This document shows, piece after piece, positions 47,479 to 56,907 of a stretch of 64,000 nucleotides of DNA. Both the position numbers and the translations under genes were made by a program. The notes below the pieces were generated by a model, which was not told the origin of the DNA, did not search any database, and saw nothing but the letters and a program-made list of their open reading frames with translations. Where the stretch lies: contig JAGXHA010000007.1 in NCBI GenBank assembly GCA_024636475.1, forward strand, positions 1 to 64,000, in the 5' to 3' direction. How positions within the stretch are numbered: position 1 is the stretch's first letter; every line of letters starts with the position of its first letter. Origin of the DNA: Roseobacter sp. (GTDB lineage: Bacteria > Pseudomonadota > Alphaproteobacteria > Rhodobacterales > Rhodobacteraceae).

Positions 47479-48270
47479 TCAGGCGCGATGCGTTCCGTCA
47501 GCGAGGGTTTTCACGAAAGCCAGCACTTCCGCCACCGAGAGGCCTTGGGCGATTTTGGCGACGATGGCTGATCCGACCACGCACCCGTCTGCGACAGCAG
47601 AAATGGCCTGTGCTTTTTCGGGTGTGTTGACCCCGAACCCGACGATCACCGGCAAGCCGCTGGCGTTTTGAATACGCACCACTTCAGGTGCCACATCGCC
47701 TGCATCGGCTTCAGCCGACCCGGTGATTCCGGTAATTGAGACATAATAGACAAAACCCGAGGTGTTCTGGACGACCCGTGGCAGACGCTTGTCATCGGTG
47801 GTGGGCGTGGCCAGCCGGATAAAGTTAAGACCAGCCGCTTGTGCGGGAATGCACAACTCGGCATCCTCTTCTGGCGGCAGATCGACAACAATCAACCCGT
47901 CGACACCCGCCGCCTTGGCCGCAGCCAGAAATTTATCAACGCCTTTCGAGTAGATCGGGTTGTAATACCCCATCAAAACGATCGGGGTTGTATCGTCATG
48001 CTCACGAAAGGCGGTAGCAAGGGCCAGGGTCTTGTCGAGGGTCATCCCGCCTTCCAAGGCGCGCTGGCCAGCCAACTGGATCGCGGGGCCGTCCGCCATG
48101 GGATCGGTGAAGGGCAAACCCAGTTCGATAATATCCACGCCAGCCTGCGGCAAACCGCGCACGATCTCTAGCGAGGTATCAAAGTCGGGATCGCCCGCCA
48201 TGACATACGACACAAAGGCTTTCTTGCCTTGTGATTTCAGGTCTGCGAATTTTGCGTCGATGCGTGTCAT
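47479..48270 (-). CDS. trpA: Tryptophan synthase alpha chain
   Basis: A 263-residue TIM barrel that splits indole-3-glycerol phosphate to indole. The catalytic Glu and Asp are in [20 protein letters not shown], and the phosphate-binding [10 protein letters not shown] and GCVVGSAIV lie near the end. The start is the ATG at 48270 ([12 protein letters not shown]). It is on the opposite strand to trpB and 5.7 kb away, separated by unrelated genes. Confidence 0.96.
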   Translation of the reverse strand: MTRIDAKFADLKSQGKKAFVSYVMAGDPDFDTSLEIVRGLPQAGVDIIELGLPFTDPMADGPAIQLAGQRALEGGMTLDKTLALATAFREHDDTTPIVLMGYYNPIYSKGVDKFLAAAKAAGVDGLIVVDLPPEEDAELCIPAQAAGLNFIRLATPTTDDKRLPRVVQNTSGFVYYVSITGITGSAEADAGDVAPEVVRIQNASGLPVIVGFGVNTPEKAQAISAVADGCVVGSAIVAKIAQGLSVAEVLAFVKTLADGTHRA

Positions 48271-48447
48271 GTGGGCTGCCTTTTTAGGTGATCTTGCTGA
48301 AATGCCGAATATGGCGGCGGAAATCAATGCAGGTCAGTGCGCTATAACACTGTAATTCTTGAAATGGGGTGCCAAAAAAACTGATTTTTCTGTCTGCCAA
48401 CGCAGTCAGCCCCTTCTAATTCAAAAAGCCTCATCTTAATATGGGGT

Positions 48448-48639
48448 ATGAATTATGTACTCGCCCTGCTGTTGCCCCCGCTGTCGATCTTTTTGACCGG
48501 CCGCATCTTCACAGCCATAATCGTTTTGCTGATCTGGATTCCTGCGGTCATCTTTTCGGGCGGATTGACACATCCGATGTTCAATATCTTGGCTTGGATC
48601 CTGATTTATCAAACCCATCAAGACCGCCGCATGCGCTAA
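48448..48639 (+). CDS. Small two-helix membrane protein, YqaE/Pmp3-like
   Basis: A 63-residue protein: MNYVLALLLPPLSIFLTGR, then a second helix AIIVLLIWIPAVIF, and the basic end YQTHQDRRMR. The LPP-x-S/A-x-F-L-x-G-R first helix and the IP-x-VI turn resemble YqaE/Pmp3 stress peptides that affect membrane potential, though the match is not perfect. It lies alone, 51 bases before ychF. Confidence 0.6.
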   Translation: MNYVLALLLPPLSIFLTGRIFTAIIVLLIWIPAVIFSGGLTHPMFNILAWILIYQTHQDRRMR

Positions 48640-48698
48640 GACTTGCGCAAACCCCGCCAAAACCCTAGGACAGCGCCAAGTTATAAAGGATGCTTGTC

Positions 48699-49796
48699 AT
48701 GGGTTTTAAAATGGGAATCGTGGGTCTGCCAAATGTCGGCAAATCGACCCTCTTCAATGCGCTGACCCGGACGGCAGCAGCACAGGCTGCCAACTTCCCG
48801 TTTTGCACGATTGAGCCGAATGTGGGCGAGGTGGCCGTGCCCGACGCGCGTCTTGATAAGCTGGCAGAAATTGCCAAGTCGAAATCGATCATCCCCACGC
48901 GCATGACCTTTGTCGATATTGCGGGCCTTGTTAAAGGGGCCTCAAAGGGCGAAGGGCTGGGCAACCAGTTTCTGGCCAACATCCGCGAAACTGACGCAAT
49001 CGCCCATGTGCTGCGCTGTTTTGAGGACGGGGATGTGACCCACGTGGAAGGTCGCGTTGACCCGGTTGCGGACGCCGAAACAATCGACACCGAATTGATG
49101 CTTGCCGATTTGGAAAGCATCGAAAAGCGGCGCGCCGGCTTGGCCCGCAAGCTGAAAGGCAACGACAAGGACGCCGTCCAACAGGACCGTCTCTTGGCCC
49201 TTGCGCAGGCCGCTATTGAAGAAGGCAAGCCTGCCCGCACGATCCAGATCGACGAAGATGACGCCAAAGCCTGGCGGATGTTGCAACTGCTCACCACCAA
49301 ACCGGTCCTATACGTTTGCAATGTCGGCGAATCCGAGGCCGCAGAAGGCAATGCGCTGTCGGCAGCCGTTGCTGAAATGGCCGCAGCACAAGGCAATTCG
49401 GCCGTGATCATCTCGGCCCAGATCGAAGAAGAGATCAGCCAGCTTGAACGCGAAGAAGCCGACATGTTTCTTGAGGAAATGGGTCTGAAAGAAGCTGGGC
49501 TGGATCGCCTGATCCGTGCGGGCTATGAATTGCTGCACCTTGAGACGTATTTCACCGTAGGCCCGAAAGAGGCCAGGGCATGGACCATCAAACATGGCAC
49601 GTCGGCCCCCAAAGCCGCTGGCGTCATTCATGGCGATTTCGAAAAAGGCTTTATCCGAGCCGAAACAATCGCCTATGATGACTTCGTTGCGCTTGGCGGC
49701 GAGGGTCCAGCGAAAGAGGCGGGCAAAATGCGCGCTGAAGGCAAGGCATACACAGTCAAAGACGGCGACGTACTGCATTTCTTGTTCAACAACTAA
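48699..49796 (+). CDS. ychF: Redox-regulated ATPase YchF (OBG family)
   Basis: A 365-residue P-loop protein. The G1 motif GLPNVGKSTLFNALT (residues 9 onward), the switch region FVDIAGLVKGASKGEGLGNQ and the C-terminal TGS-like domain ending GDVLHFLFNN are those of YchF/Ola1, which prefers ATP and affects ribosome and stress functions. The ATG at 48699 has AAAGGA nine bases upstream; the ATG at 48690 has its Shine-Dalgarno too close. Confidence 0.96.
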   Translation: MGFKMGIVGLPNVGKSTLFNALTRTAAAQAANFPFCTIEPNVGEVAVPDARLDKLAEIAKSKSIIPTRMTFVDIAGLVKGASKGEGLGNQFLANIRETDAIAHVLRCFEDGDVTHVEGRVDPVADAETIDTELMLADLESIEKRRAGLARKLKGNDKDAVQQDRLLALAQAAIEEGKPARTIQIDEDDAKAWRMLQLLTTKPVLYVCNVGESEAAEGNALSAAVAEMAAAQGNSAVIISAQIEEEISQLEREEADMFLEEMGLKEAGLDRLIRAGYELLHLETYFTVGPKEARAWTIKHGTSAPKAAGVIHGDFEKGFIRAETIAYDDFVALGGEGPAKEAGKMRAEGKAYTVKDGDVLHFLFNN

Positions 49797-50221
49797 AGTA
49801 GCCCCTCGGCCTGATTTAACGGCTCCAGTAACTCTTTACTCTGCTGCGTTTGATGGTTCGTTCCAGTCTTGAATAAACTTCTGGCAGCGGCCAGATACGA
49901 CGTGCTCAGCCAGGAGCCGTGGGGCAAGGCGCAAACCTGCCCCTTGGCACCATTTGCAGGCCAGCCCGCAAAGGCTTGCCTATAAGCTGAGTGGTTACTG
50001 ACAATCGCTCGGTTTCTAGGTCCACGGTTGGGCACGGACCTGCCGGGTCCTGCCTACCCTTCGCCATCCGCCTCATAACCGTCTCGTGCCCCTAGAGGCG
50101 CGGCCAAAGCGATAAGAGCGAAGTCCTTGGGAAAGGCACAAAGGGTGTATGCAAAGCGCCTGCATAATTTCACCGCAAAAACCCCTTGCCCTCCCCAGAC
50201 CCCATCGCTAAACGGGTCGGC
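49797..50221. other. Non-coding gap with several hairpins, possible structured RNA
   Basis: 425 bases between ychF and tRNA-Ser with no convincing gene. It holds a series of stems: CTGGC/GCCAG (49881-49894), GGGGCA/TGCCCC (49921-49943), and AGGTCC (50018-50023) with GGACCT (50036-50041). The GGACC at 50036-50040 can alternatively pair with GGTCC at 50046-50050, so two of the hairpins exclude each other. TATGCA/TGCATA lies near 50150. A small RNA or leader is possible; no known RNA family was recognised. Confidence 0.35.
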
Positions 50222-50311
50222 GGAGACGTGGCCGAGTGGTCGAAGGCGCTCCCCTGCTAAGGGAGTAACGGGGTAACTCGTTCGAGGGTTCGAATCCCTT
50301 CGTCTCCGCCA
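50222..50311 (+). tRNA. tRNA-Ser(GCU)
   Basis: A 90-base class II tRNA. The acceptor arm GGAGACG (50222-50228) pairs with CGTCTCC (50301-50307), then discriminator G and encoded CCA (50309-50311). The anticodon stem CTCCC/GGGAG (50249-50253, 50261-50265) carries loop CTGCTAA with anticodon GCT at 50256-50258. A long variable arm follows and the T arm contains GGTTCGAATCC. It reads serine AGC/AGU codons. The 3' end is a common integration site, and debris lies directly downstream. Confidence 0.97.
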
Positions 50312-50461
50312 TACGCCTTTGGTTTTATTATATAAATTATGCCCTTGGGGGTTTTACCCGCCAAGGTACCCGCCAAATGATTTGCGCTTGGATGCGATGG
50401 GATAAAACATTCAAAACATGGGCAAGACTGACCAAACCAATCTGTGTGATACCGGATCTGC

Positions 50462-50716
50462 ATGCTGATCTTTCGCGGTTGCGGGCCAGTCTCTAAGTCG
50501 TTGACGGGTCGACACGGGCCTTCTCTGGGCGATTTCATTGACGCAAAGTGGTCGGCGGCGGCAGATGACGCTGGCGTGGGGGCGCAAGTCAAAAAGCTCG
50601 TAAATGAGCGCCGTGCCTTAGCGGTCATGGCTCAACCGGTTCAAAGCTGGAATGTATTCGATGGCCTTGGCGACACGTTGATCATATGCTTCCGGCACTT
50701 ATTCTCCAAGATATGA
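50462..50716 (+). pseudogene. Possible integrase-type relic downstream of tRNA-Ser
   Basis: The 445 bases from 50312 to 50756 have no intact gene. One frame (50462-50716) contains FIDAKWSAAADDAGVGAQ, which weakly recalls the H-D-L-R-A-K region of tyrosine recombinases but lacks the catalytic His and Arg. Its place just after a tRNA 3' end is where an integrase would be expected. No second copy of the tRNA end was found. This is a weak suggestion only. Confidence 0.2.
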
Positions 50717-50723
50717 TGGGCTA

Positions 50724-50782
50724 GGGTCACATGCGAGTGTTCTTGAGGAGGGTCACATGCGAGTGTTCTTGAGGAGGGTCAC
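50724..50782 (+). repeat. 26-base tandem duplication across the rhomboid start
   Basis: A 26-base unit beginning GGGTCACATGCGAGTG occupies 50724-50749 and is repeated exactly at 50750-50775, followed by the first seven bases again (50776-50782). Each copy has an ATG and, at its end, a GAGGAGG Shine-Dalgarno, which serves the ATG of the next copy. The true start (50757) is in copy two. The ATG of copy one (50731) opens a 13-codon ORF that overlaps it in another frame. Confidence 0.9.
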
Positions 50783-51338
50783 GGCACTTATTGGGTTTGT
50801 GGCCGCGCTGTGGATAATCCAGGCTGTCAATTGGGCGACCAGCTATGCTCTCAATGATGCGTTTGGGCTCATACCCCGGCATGTCAGCGGACTTGATGGT
50901 GTCGTTGGCATGCCGTTTTTGCATGGTAGTTTCGAGCATCTAATTGCAAATACCGCTCCCTTGCTTTTGTTGGGCGCGCTGCTTGCGGCAACTGCAACTC
51001 GGGCCTTGGTGGCCATGAACGTTGTTGTGGTAGGCTTTGGGGGCGCATTGGTCTGGCTTTTGGGCAGTTCAGCCATTCACATCGGTGCATCTGGATTGGT
51101 TTTTGGGTGGTTCGGCTTTCTCATCACGCGTGGCCTTGTCGACCGTTCGCCTGTGACGCTTGGTGCGTCGGTTCTGGTGGGCTTGTTCTATGGTTCGATC
51201 ATTTGGGGCGTGCTTCCCGGTCAACCCGGCGTTTCTTGGGAGGCACATCTGTTCGGGGCAATCGCAGGTACCGCTGCAGCCTTTTTGTTACGCGGACATG
51301 TTCATGCTCCGCGCATGCGTGACGTTGATCGGCCATGA
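50757..51338 (+). CDS. Rhomboid family intramembrane serine protease
   Basis: A 193-residue protein with six membrane helices. The rhomboid features are HGSFEHLIANTAPLLLLGAL, the catalytic Ser in IHIGASGLVFGWFGF and the catalytic His in WEAHLFGAIAGT. It cleaves membrane-embedded substrates, which are unknown here. The ATG at 50757 has GAGGAGG six bases upstream, supplied by the tandem repeat. A hairpin terminator (51368-51394) follows. Confidence 0.9.
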   Translation: MRVFLRRVTALIGFVAALWIIQAVNWATSYALNDAFGLIPRHVSGLDGVVGMPFLHGSFEHLIANTAPLLLLGALLAATATRALVAMNVVVVGFGGALVWLLGSSAIHIGASGLVFGWFGFLITRGLVDRSPVTLGASVLVGLFYGSIIWGVLPGQPGVSWEAHLFGAIAGTAAAFLLRGHVHAPRMRDVDRP

Positions 51339-51367
51339 CCAACCTTGATCTGCCGACCAGTGACATT

Positions 51368-51394
51368 CACTCGGCCAAACCCCTTTGCCGAGTG
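51368..51394 (+). terminator. Hairpin after the rhomboid gene
   Basis: CACTCGGC (51368-51375) pairs perfectly with GCCGAGTG (51387-51394), 30 bases after the stop. No T run follows. Confidence 0.5.
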
Positions 51395-51575
51395 AGGCCT
51401 TGAAAGCCGCACTTTGTATACTGCGCAGCTCATTAAGATCGTGTGATTCATCTCTCTGACTTTGGCGATGAAACCATGATAAGTGATTGGCAGCAGCTCC
51501 TGCCGACAGGCAGACTTGGCGAAACAATGCGTGTTCTTGGCAGAAATGTTTTCTCAGTTCCAAAGGATGGACGGA

Positions 51576-52127
51576 ATGCTTGGACTAAATGCTATGCCGG
51601 ATGCGTTTACCAAAAGTGAGTGCGAGATAATCATCAAGGCAATCTCTGGATTGCCAACGGATGAAGCTCTCTTGGTCGGCCGAAATAAAGATCAAAACCT
51701 TCGAAAATCAGAGCTTGTCTGGATTGATGACGTGGCTAGTACGCAATGGGTGATGGAGCGTCTGATTGATCTTGTTCGCAAAGCAAACAGGGATCAGTTT
51801 GAATTCGATCTGACCGAGTTCGCCGAAAGCCCGCAGGTGGCAATCTATAAATCTTCAGAAAGCGGACACTTTTCGTGGCACTCCGATATCGGCAGTGGCA
51901 CTGCGGCAGGTCGGCGCAAGCTCACCCTTGTGCTACAACTAAGTGATGCCGCGGCTTATGAAGGCGGAGAATTGGAGATTATGCCTGGGGCCCAAATCCT
52001 CACGGCCAGCCGCGCGCAGGGGTGTGCGAGTATCTTTCCAAGCTTTACGCTTCATCAGGTGACGCCCGTCACAAACGGCACCCGGTATTCGATGACTGTC
52101 TGGGCGCATGGCCCGGCATTCCGGTGA
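51576..52127 (+). CDS. 2OG-Fe(II) oxygenase, PKHD type
   Basis: A 183-residue double-stranded beta-helix enzyme. The iron triad is visible as H-S-D in HFSWHSDIGSG and the distal His in LHQVTPVTNGTRYSMTVWA, with the Arg that binds 2-oxoglutarate (TRYSM). YEGGELEI is the central strand. The layout is that of the PKHD/PiuC-like prolyl hydroxylase family, some members of which are linked to siderophore uptake; the substrate here is unknown. The ATG at 51576 is chosen because AAAGGA lies about nine bases upstream; the frame is open to 51483. Confidence 0.82.
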   Translation: MLGLNAMPDAFTKSECEIIIKAISGLPTDEALLVGRNKDQNLRKSELVWIDDVASTQWVMERLIDLVRKANRDQFEFDLTEFAESPQVAIYKSSESGHFSWHSDIGSGTAAGRRKLTLVLQLSDAAAYEGGELEIMPGAQILTASRAQGCASIFPSFTLHQVTPVTNGTRYSMTVWAHGPAFR

Positions 52128-52148
52128 CCGCGCCCAGTCGCATGATCG

Positions 52149-52178
52149 TCGCGAACGGCCAGTTCTGGCCGTTCGCGA
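52149..52178. repeat. Perfect 14-pair inverted repeat
   Basis: TCGCGAACGGCCAG (52149-52162) and its exact complement (52165-52178) are separated by TT. It lies 21 bases after the oxygenase stop, in the gap to groEL. It would form a very stable hairpin but lacks a T run. It may act as a terminator for the oxygenase transcript or a barrier between convergent genes. Confidence 0.65.
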
Positions 52179-52289
52179 TACAGATCGATGCCTCGGTGCA
52201 GTCCGTCAGAGCGGCTATTCGTGCATCGCGCAGCATTTAAGCTGCAAGATGTCGATCAAGCGGACGAACAAGACGTTAGCTGTGCCATA

Positions 52290-52317
52290 GGGCCTGCAAA
52301 CATTCATCAACAGGCCC
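52290..52317 (-). terminator. Hairpin after groEL
   Basis: GGGCCTG (52290-52296) pairs with CAGGCCC (52311-52317), 17 bases beyond the groEL stop. The T tract is poor (TATGG). Confidence 0.45.
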
Positions 52318-52334
52318 AGATATTAAGGGATAGA

Positions 52335-53978
<1,644 letters not shown>

Positions 53979-54001
53979 TTACGTGAAATTGGCAGCGGCG
54001 C

Positions 54002-54286
54002 TCAACTCAGGACGCCGAGGATATCACTCTCTTTCATGATCATCAGCTCTTCACCGTCGATCTTGATTTCAGTGCCTGACCATTTGCCAAACAAAACTCT
54101 GTCGCCCGCTTTGACGTCCATGGCGATCCGTGCGCCTGCCTCGTCTTTTGCGCCCGCACCAACAGAGACGATTTCGCCCTCTTGGGGTTTTTCTTTTGCA
54201 CTGTCGGGGATGATAAGGCCGCCCGATGTTTTTTCGTCACCTTCGATGCGGCGAACAAGGACACGGTCATGGAGGGGAGTAAACAT
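54002..54286 (-). CDS. groES: Co-chaperonin GroES
   Basis: A 94-residue lid of the GroEL chamber: [19 protein letters not shown], the mobile loop [18 protein letters not shown], and the end [10 protein letters not shown]. The start is the ATG at 54286; the frame is open further upstream without family support. It is the first gene of groESL. Confidence 0.97.
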   Translation of the reverse strand: MFTPLHDRVLVRRIEGDEKTSGGLIIPDSAKEKPQEGEIVSVGAGAKDEAGARIAMDVKAGDRVLFGKWSGTEIKIDGEELMIMKESDILGVLS

Positions 54287-54342
54287 AGAGGAAATGCTCC
54301 TTCTGAAGATTTCCGGGAAGGGGTGGCATGCGTAGAGACGCG

Positions 54343-54369
54343 TTGGCACTCGCCACACCTAAGTGCCAA
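54343..54369. promoter_or_regulatory. CIRCE element (HrcA operator) of groESL
   Basis: TTGGCACTC (54343-54351), nine-base spacer, AAGTGCCAA (54361-54369). This is the CIRCE layout TTAGCACTC-N9-GAGTGCTAA with G for A at position three in both arms and one unpaired base. It lies 57-83 bases upstream of the groES ATG. HrcA, the expected repressor, is not in the window. Confidence 0.85.
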
Positions 54370-55051
54370 CTCAAATCACATGGCTATCTAGAGAGGTGGC
54401 TACAATAGGCCCGCCAACTATATTCACCGGGTTCAATTACCCCAAGGATCGCGCAGAAGTAGAGGAGGGCGAAGTCTTCCCTTAACTTTTCTAAAGAAAT
54501 CGAGATCGCTGTTTTTTTGTCAAAAAAACTGCCATTCCAAAAACTCTTGGCGGTAAGCAGGTTGGGCAAGACTTGTGTTCAGATCCTGACCGGTTTCAAT
54601 ATCTGCTTCGACTATTTAGCAAGCTCGTTGTTGCGCTCGCAGTGAATGACCGATTCCGCCGTTTTTGCAGGCGTTCCCAAAAACGCGAACGGCCCAGAGT
54701 GGGCGTTGAGCGCTATATTGGTCACCACGGCCCAGCTTGCCAAAAGCGAACACAAACGTAAGAAAACGGCACTTGTGACGGCTTCAAAGAAGCCAGCGAA
54801 AAAAATGTCGTTTTCGTTGCAGTGGACGAATTTCGATTCCCAGGCAGGTTGATTTTCCCACCTAAATTCAAGGTCCAAACTGTCTTTGCCTTCCGGCGAT
54901 GCTCATTTTATTTGCTACTACACTTCAATTGATTACTATTTGTGCGAAAGCTGATGTGCAGATCCAGAATCACTGCAGAATTCTGGGAACCTATTTGCGC
55001 TTCTGCATTAGTCGATCCGAATAAGATAAAATAATGACATAAGGAGAAAAC
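54370..55051. other. Gap between groESL and the NMT1-type transporter
   Basis: About 680 bases. It holds a stem of G plus seven T (54511-54518) with seven A plus C (54522-54529) around GTC, which could stop transcription in either direction. Short frames around 54573-54878 on both strands match nothing known. No TPP riboswitch pattern (CTGAGA ... ACCTGA) was found before the binding-protein gene. The last 40 bases hold AAGGAG for the gene at 55052. Confidence 0.35.
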
Positions 55052-56059
55052 ATGTCTTTTCACAAAGCGATACTGGCGGCCGCAGTTGCTGTACTTGCGG
55101 CTCCTGCGTTTGCGCAGACGGAAATGCCGTTCGCGCTTGATTGGAAATTTGAAGGCCCCTCGGCACCGTATTTCCATGCTTTGGACGCTGGATACTTCGC
55201 GGATGCGGGCATGACGGTCACGATCAGCGAAGGTTCAGGGTCACTGGACGCCATTCCAAAGGTCGCCACCGGTGCGTTTCCCATTGGCTTTGCTGATATT
55301 AACTCCTTGATGCGATTTCTTGACCAAAACCCCGGCGCGCCTGTCACGGCTGTGATGATGGTCTACGATAAACCGCCGTTTGCAGTCGTCGGTCGCAAGT
55401 CCTTGGGTGTCACAACGCCTGCCGATCTGGAAGGCAAGACCCTTGGTGCCCCGCCACCCGACGGAGCATGGGCCCAGTTCCCGATTTTTGCGGCTGAGAC
55501 TGGCCTAGACGTTGCTGCCATTACCGTGGAACCTGTCGGTTTCCCAACGCGCGAACCAATGCTGGCCGAAGGCAATGTTGCAGCGATCACCGGATTTTCG
55601 TTTTCATCCACCTTGAACCTGAAACGTCTTGGCGTGCCTGCCGATGATATTTCTGTGTTGCTGATGGCGGATTATGGCGTCGATCTTTATGGCAATGCGA
55701 TCATCGTCAATACAGATTTTGCCGCAGCCAATGCCGAGCTTGTCACAGGGTTCCTCAGTGCCGTTGCAATGGGTTGGAAAGATGCAATTGCCACACCTGA
55801 TGCTGCGATTTCAGCCTTGATGAAACGCAACCCCGCTGCTGATGCCGCATTGGAAACAGAACGGTTGCAGATGGCGATTGACGCCAATGTTCTGACGGAT
55901 TTCGTTATCGCCAATGGTATCGGCTCCATTGACCCTGACCGGATGGCAAGCGCGATCGAGCAGACAAAATCTGTATATGAGTTCCAGAACCAGCCCGATG
56001 CGGCGCTTTATTTTGATCCAAGCTATCTGCCGACCGACGGTAGCTTGATGCTGAAATAA
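55052..56059 (+). CDS. NMT1/ThiY-like ABC substrate-binding protein
   Basis: A 335-residue periplasmic protein with a Sec signal (cut after PAFA, residue 21). It then has MPFALDWKFEGPSAPYFHAL and DAGYFADAGMTVTISEGSGS, the NMT1/THI5-like pattern shared by binding proteins for pyrimidine thiamine precursors, taurine, nitrate and aromatic acids. The ligand cannot be told from sequence; lack of a TPP riboswitch argues mildly against thiamine control. A strong terminator lies just behind it, so it is probably made in excess over the membrane parts. Confidence 0.85.
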   Translation: MSFHKAILAAAVAVLAAPAFAQTEMPFALDWKFEGPSAPYFHALDAGYFADAGMTVTISEGSGSLDAIPKVATGAFPIGFADINSLMRFLDQNPGAPVTAVMMVYDKPPFAVVGRKSLGVTTPADLEGKTLGAPPPDGAWAQFPIFAAETGLDVAAITVEPVGFPTREPMLAEGNVAAITGFSFSSTLNLKRLGVPADDISVLLMADYGVDLYGNAIIVNTDFAAANAELVTGFLSAVAMGWKDAIATPDAAISALMKRNPAADAALETERLQMAIDANVLTDFVIANGIGSIDPDRMASAIEQTKSVYEFQNQPDAALYFDPSYLPTDGSLMLK

Positions 56060-56070
56060 CAACCGAAATA

Positions 56071-56103
56071 CAGGCCGCCAACATCGCGTTGGCGGCCTGT
56101 TTT
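56071..56103 (+). terminator. Strong intra-operon terminator
   Basis: A perfect 12-pair stem (56071-56082 with 56088-56099), loop ATCGC, followed by TTTT. It lies 11 bases after the binding-protein stop and before the ATPase gene, so read-through would set the ratio of binding protein to transporter. Confidence 0.9.
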
Positions 56104-56118
56104 CCTAAGGGTACGGTT

Positions 56119-56907
56119 ATCGAAAATCTCATAGAAATTAAAGGCGTGAGCCACGCCTATCACACCGCCAGCGGGCGTTTGCCTGTGTTGGATGGTTTGG
56201 ATGTATCGGTGCCAGAGGGCACGTTTGCTGCTGTTGTTGGCCCCTCGGGATGCGGAAAATCCACGCTCACCAGATTGGTCGCAGGATTGCTGAAACCTGA
56301 CGCTGGCGAGGTCTGGCTGCACGGTGAGCAAGTCAAAGGACCGCGCAAAACCGTTGGCATGGCGTTTCAAAACCCAGTGCTGCTGGAATGGCGCACCATC
56401 CTTGAAAACGTCATCTTGCCGCTGGAAATCGTGGCCCCCTCAATGTCGAAAGTGGACCGCACAGCACGGGCAATGGAGTTGCTCGAGATGGTCGGGCTGG
56501 TCGGATTTGAAGACAAACGTCCGTCTGAATTGTCCGGCGGCATGCGGCAGCGCGCGTCTTTGTGCCGGTCCTTGGTGCATAAGCCTGATGTTCTGATCAT
56601 GGACGAACCCTTTGGCGCGCTGGATGCCTTCACCCGAGAGGATCTTTGGCAAACCATGCGCGACTTGCGCGCGGCTGAACCGTTTACCGCCGTCCTGATC
56701 ACCCATGATCTTCGCGAAAGCGTCTTTTTGGGCGATCAGGTTATCGTCCTATCGGGACGTCCCGCGCGCACCCAATATGTGATGGACGTTGATTTGCCCA
56801 AAGATCGCACATTGGATGTCCTGTTCACCCCCAAGGCGGCCGACATGTTGCATATCCTGCGTGACCAAATCAAAATCGCCCAAGGCCGCGACGTGGAGGC
56901 CCACTGA
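56119..56907 (+). CDS. ABC transporter ATPase (NMT1-type importer), start unclear
   Basis: About 262 residues. Walker A is GPSGCGKST, the Q-loop MAFQNPVLLEWRT, the signature LSGGMRQRASL, Walker B VLIMDEPFGALD, and the switch His is in LITHDLRES. This is the TauB/SsuB/ThiZ group. No ATG, GTG or TTG with a ribosome binding site lies between the terminator and the first beta strand (IENLIEIKGVSHAY). Candidates are a rare ATC at 56119 with AAGGG seven bases upstream, or a TTG at 56089 inside the terminator stem. A GTG at 56146 would truncate the fold. Confidence 0.85.
   Translation: MENLIEIKGVSHAYHTASGRLPVLDGLDVSVPEGTFAAVVGPSGCGKSTLTRLVAGLLKPDAGEVWLHGEQVKGPRKTVGMAFQNPVLLEWRTILENVILPLEIVAPSMSKVDRTARAMELLEMVGLVGFEDKRPSELSGGMRQRASLCRSLVHKPDVLIMDEPFGALDAFTREDLWQTMRDLRAAEPFTAVLITHDLRESVFLGDQVIVLSGRPARTQYVMDVDLPKDRTLDVLFTPKAADMLHILRDQIKIAQGRDVEAH

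Noticed and set aside
54573..54878. Short frames on both strands upstream of the NMT1-type transporter
   Set aside because: Three overlapping frames of similar length and no homology signal; none could be preferred.
54870..55051. A TPP riboswitch before the NMT1-type binding protein
   Set aside because: The conserved CTGAGA and ACCTGA boxes are absent, so thiamine control is not supported.
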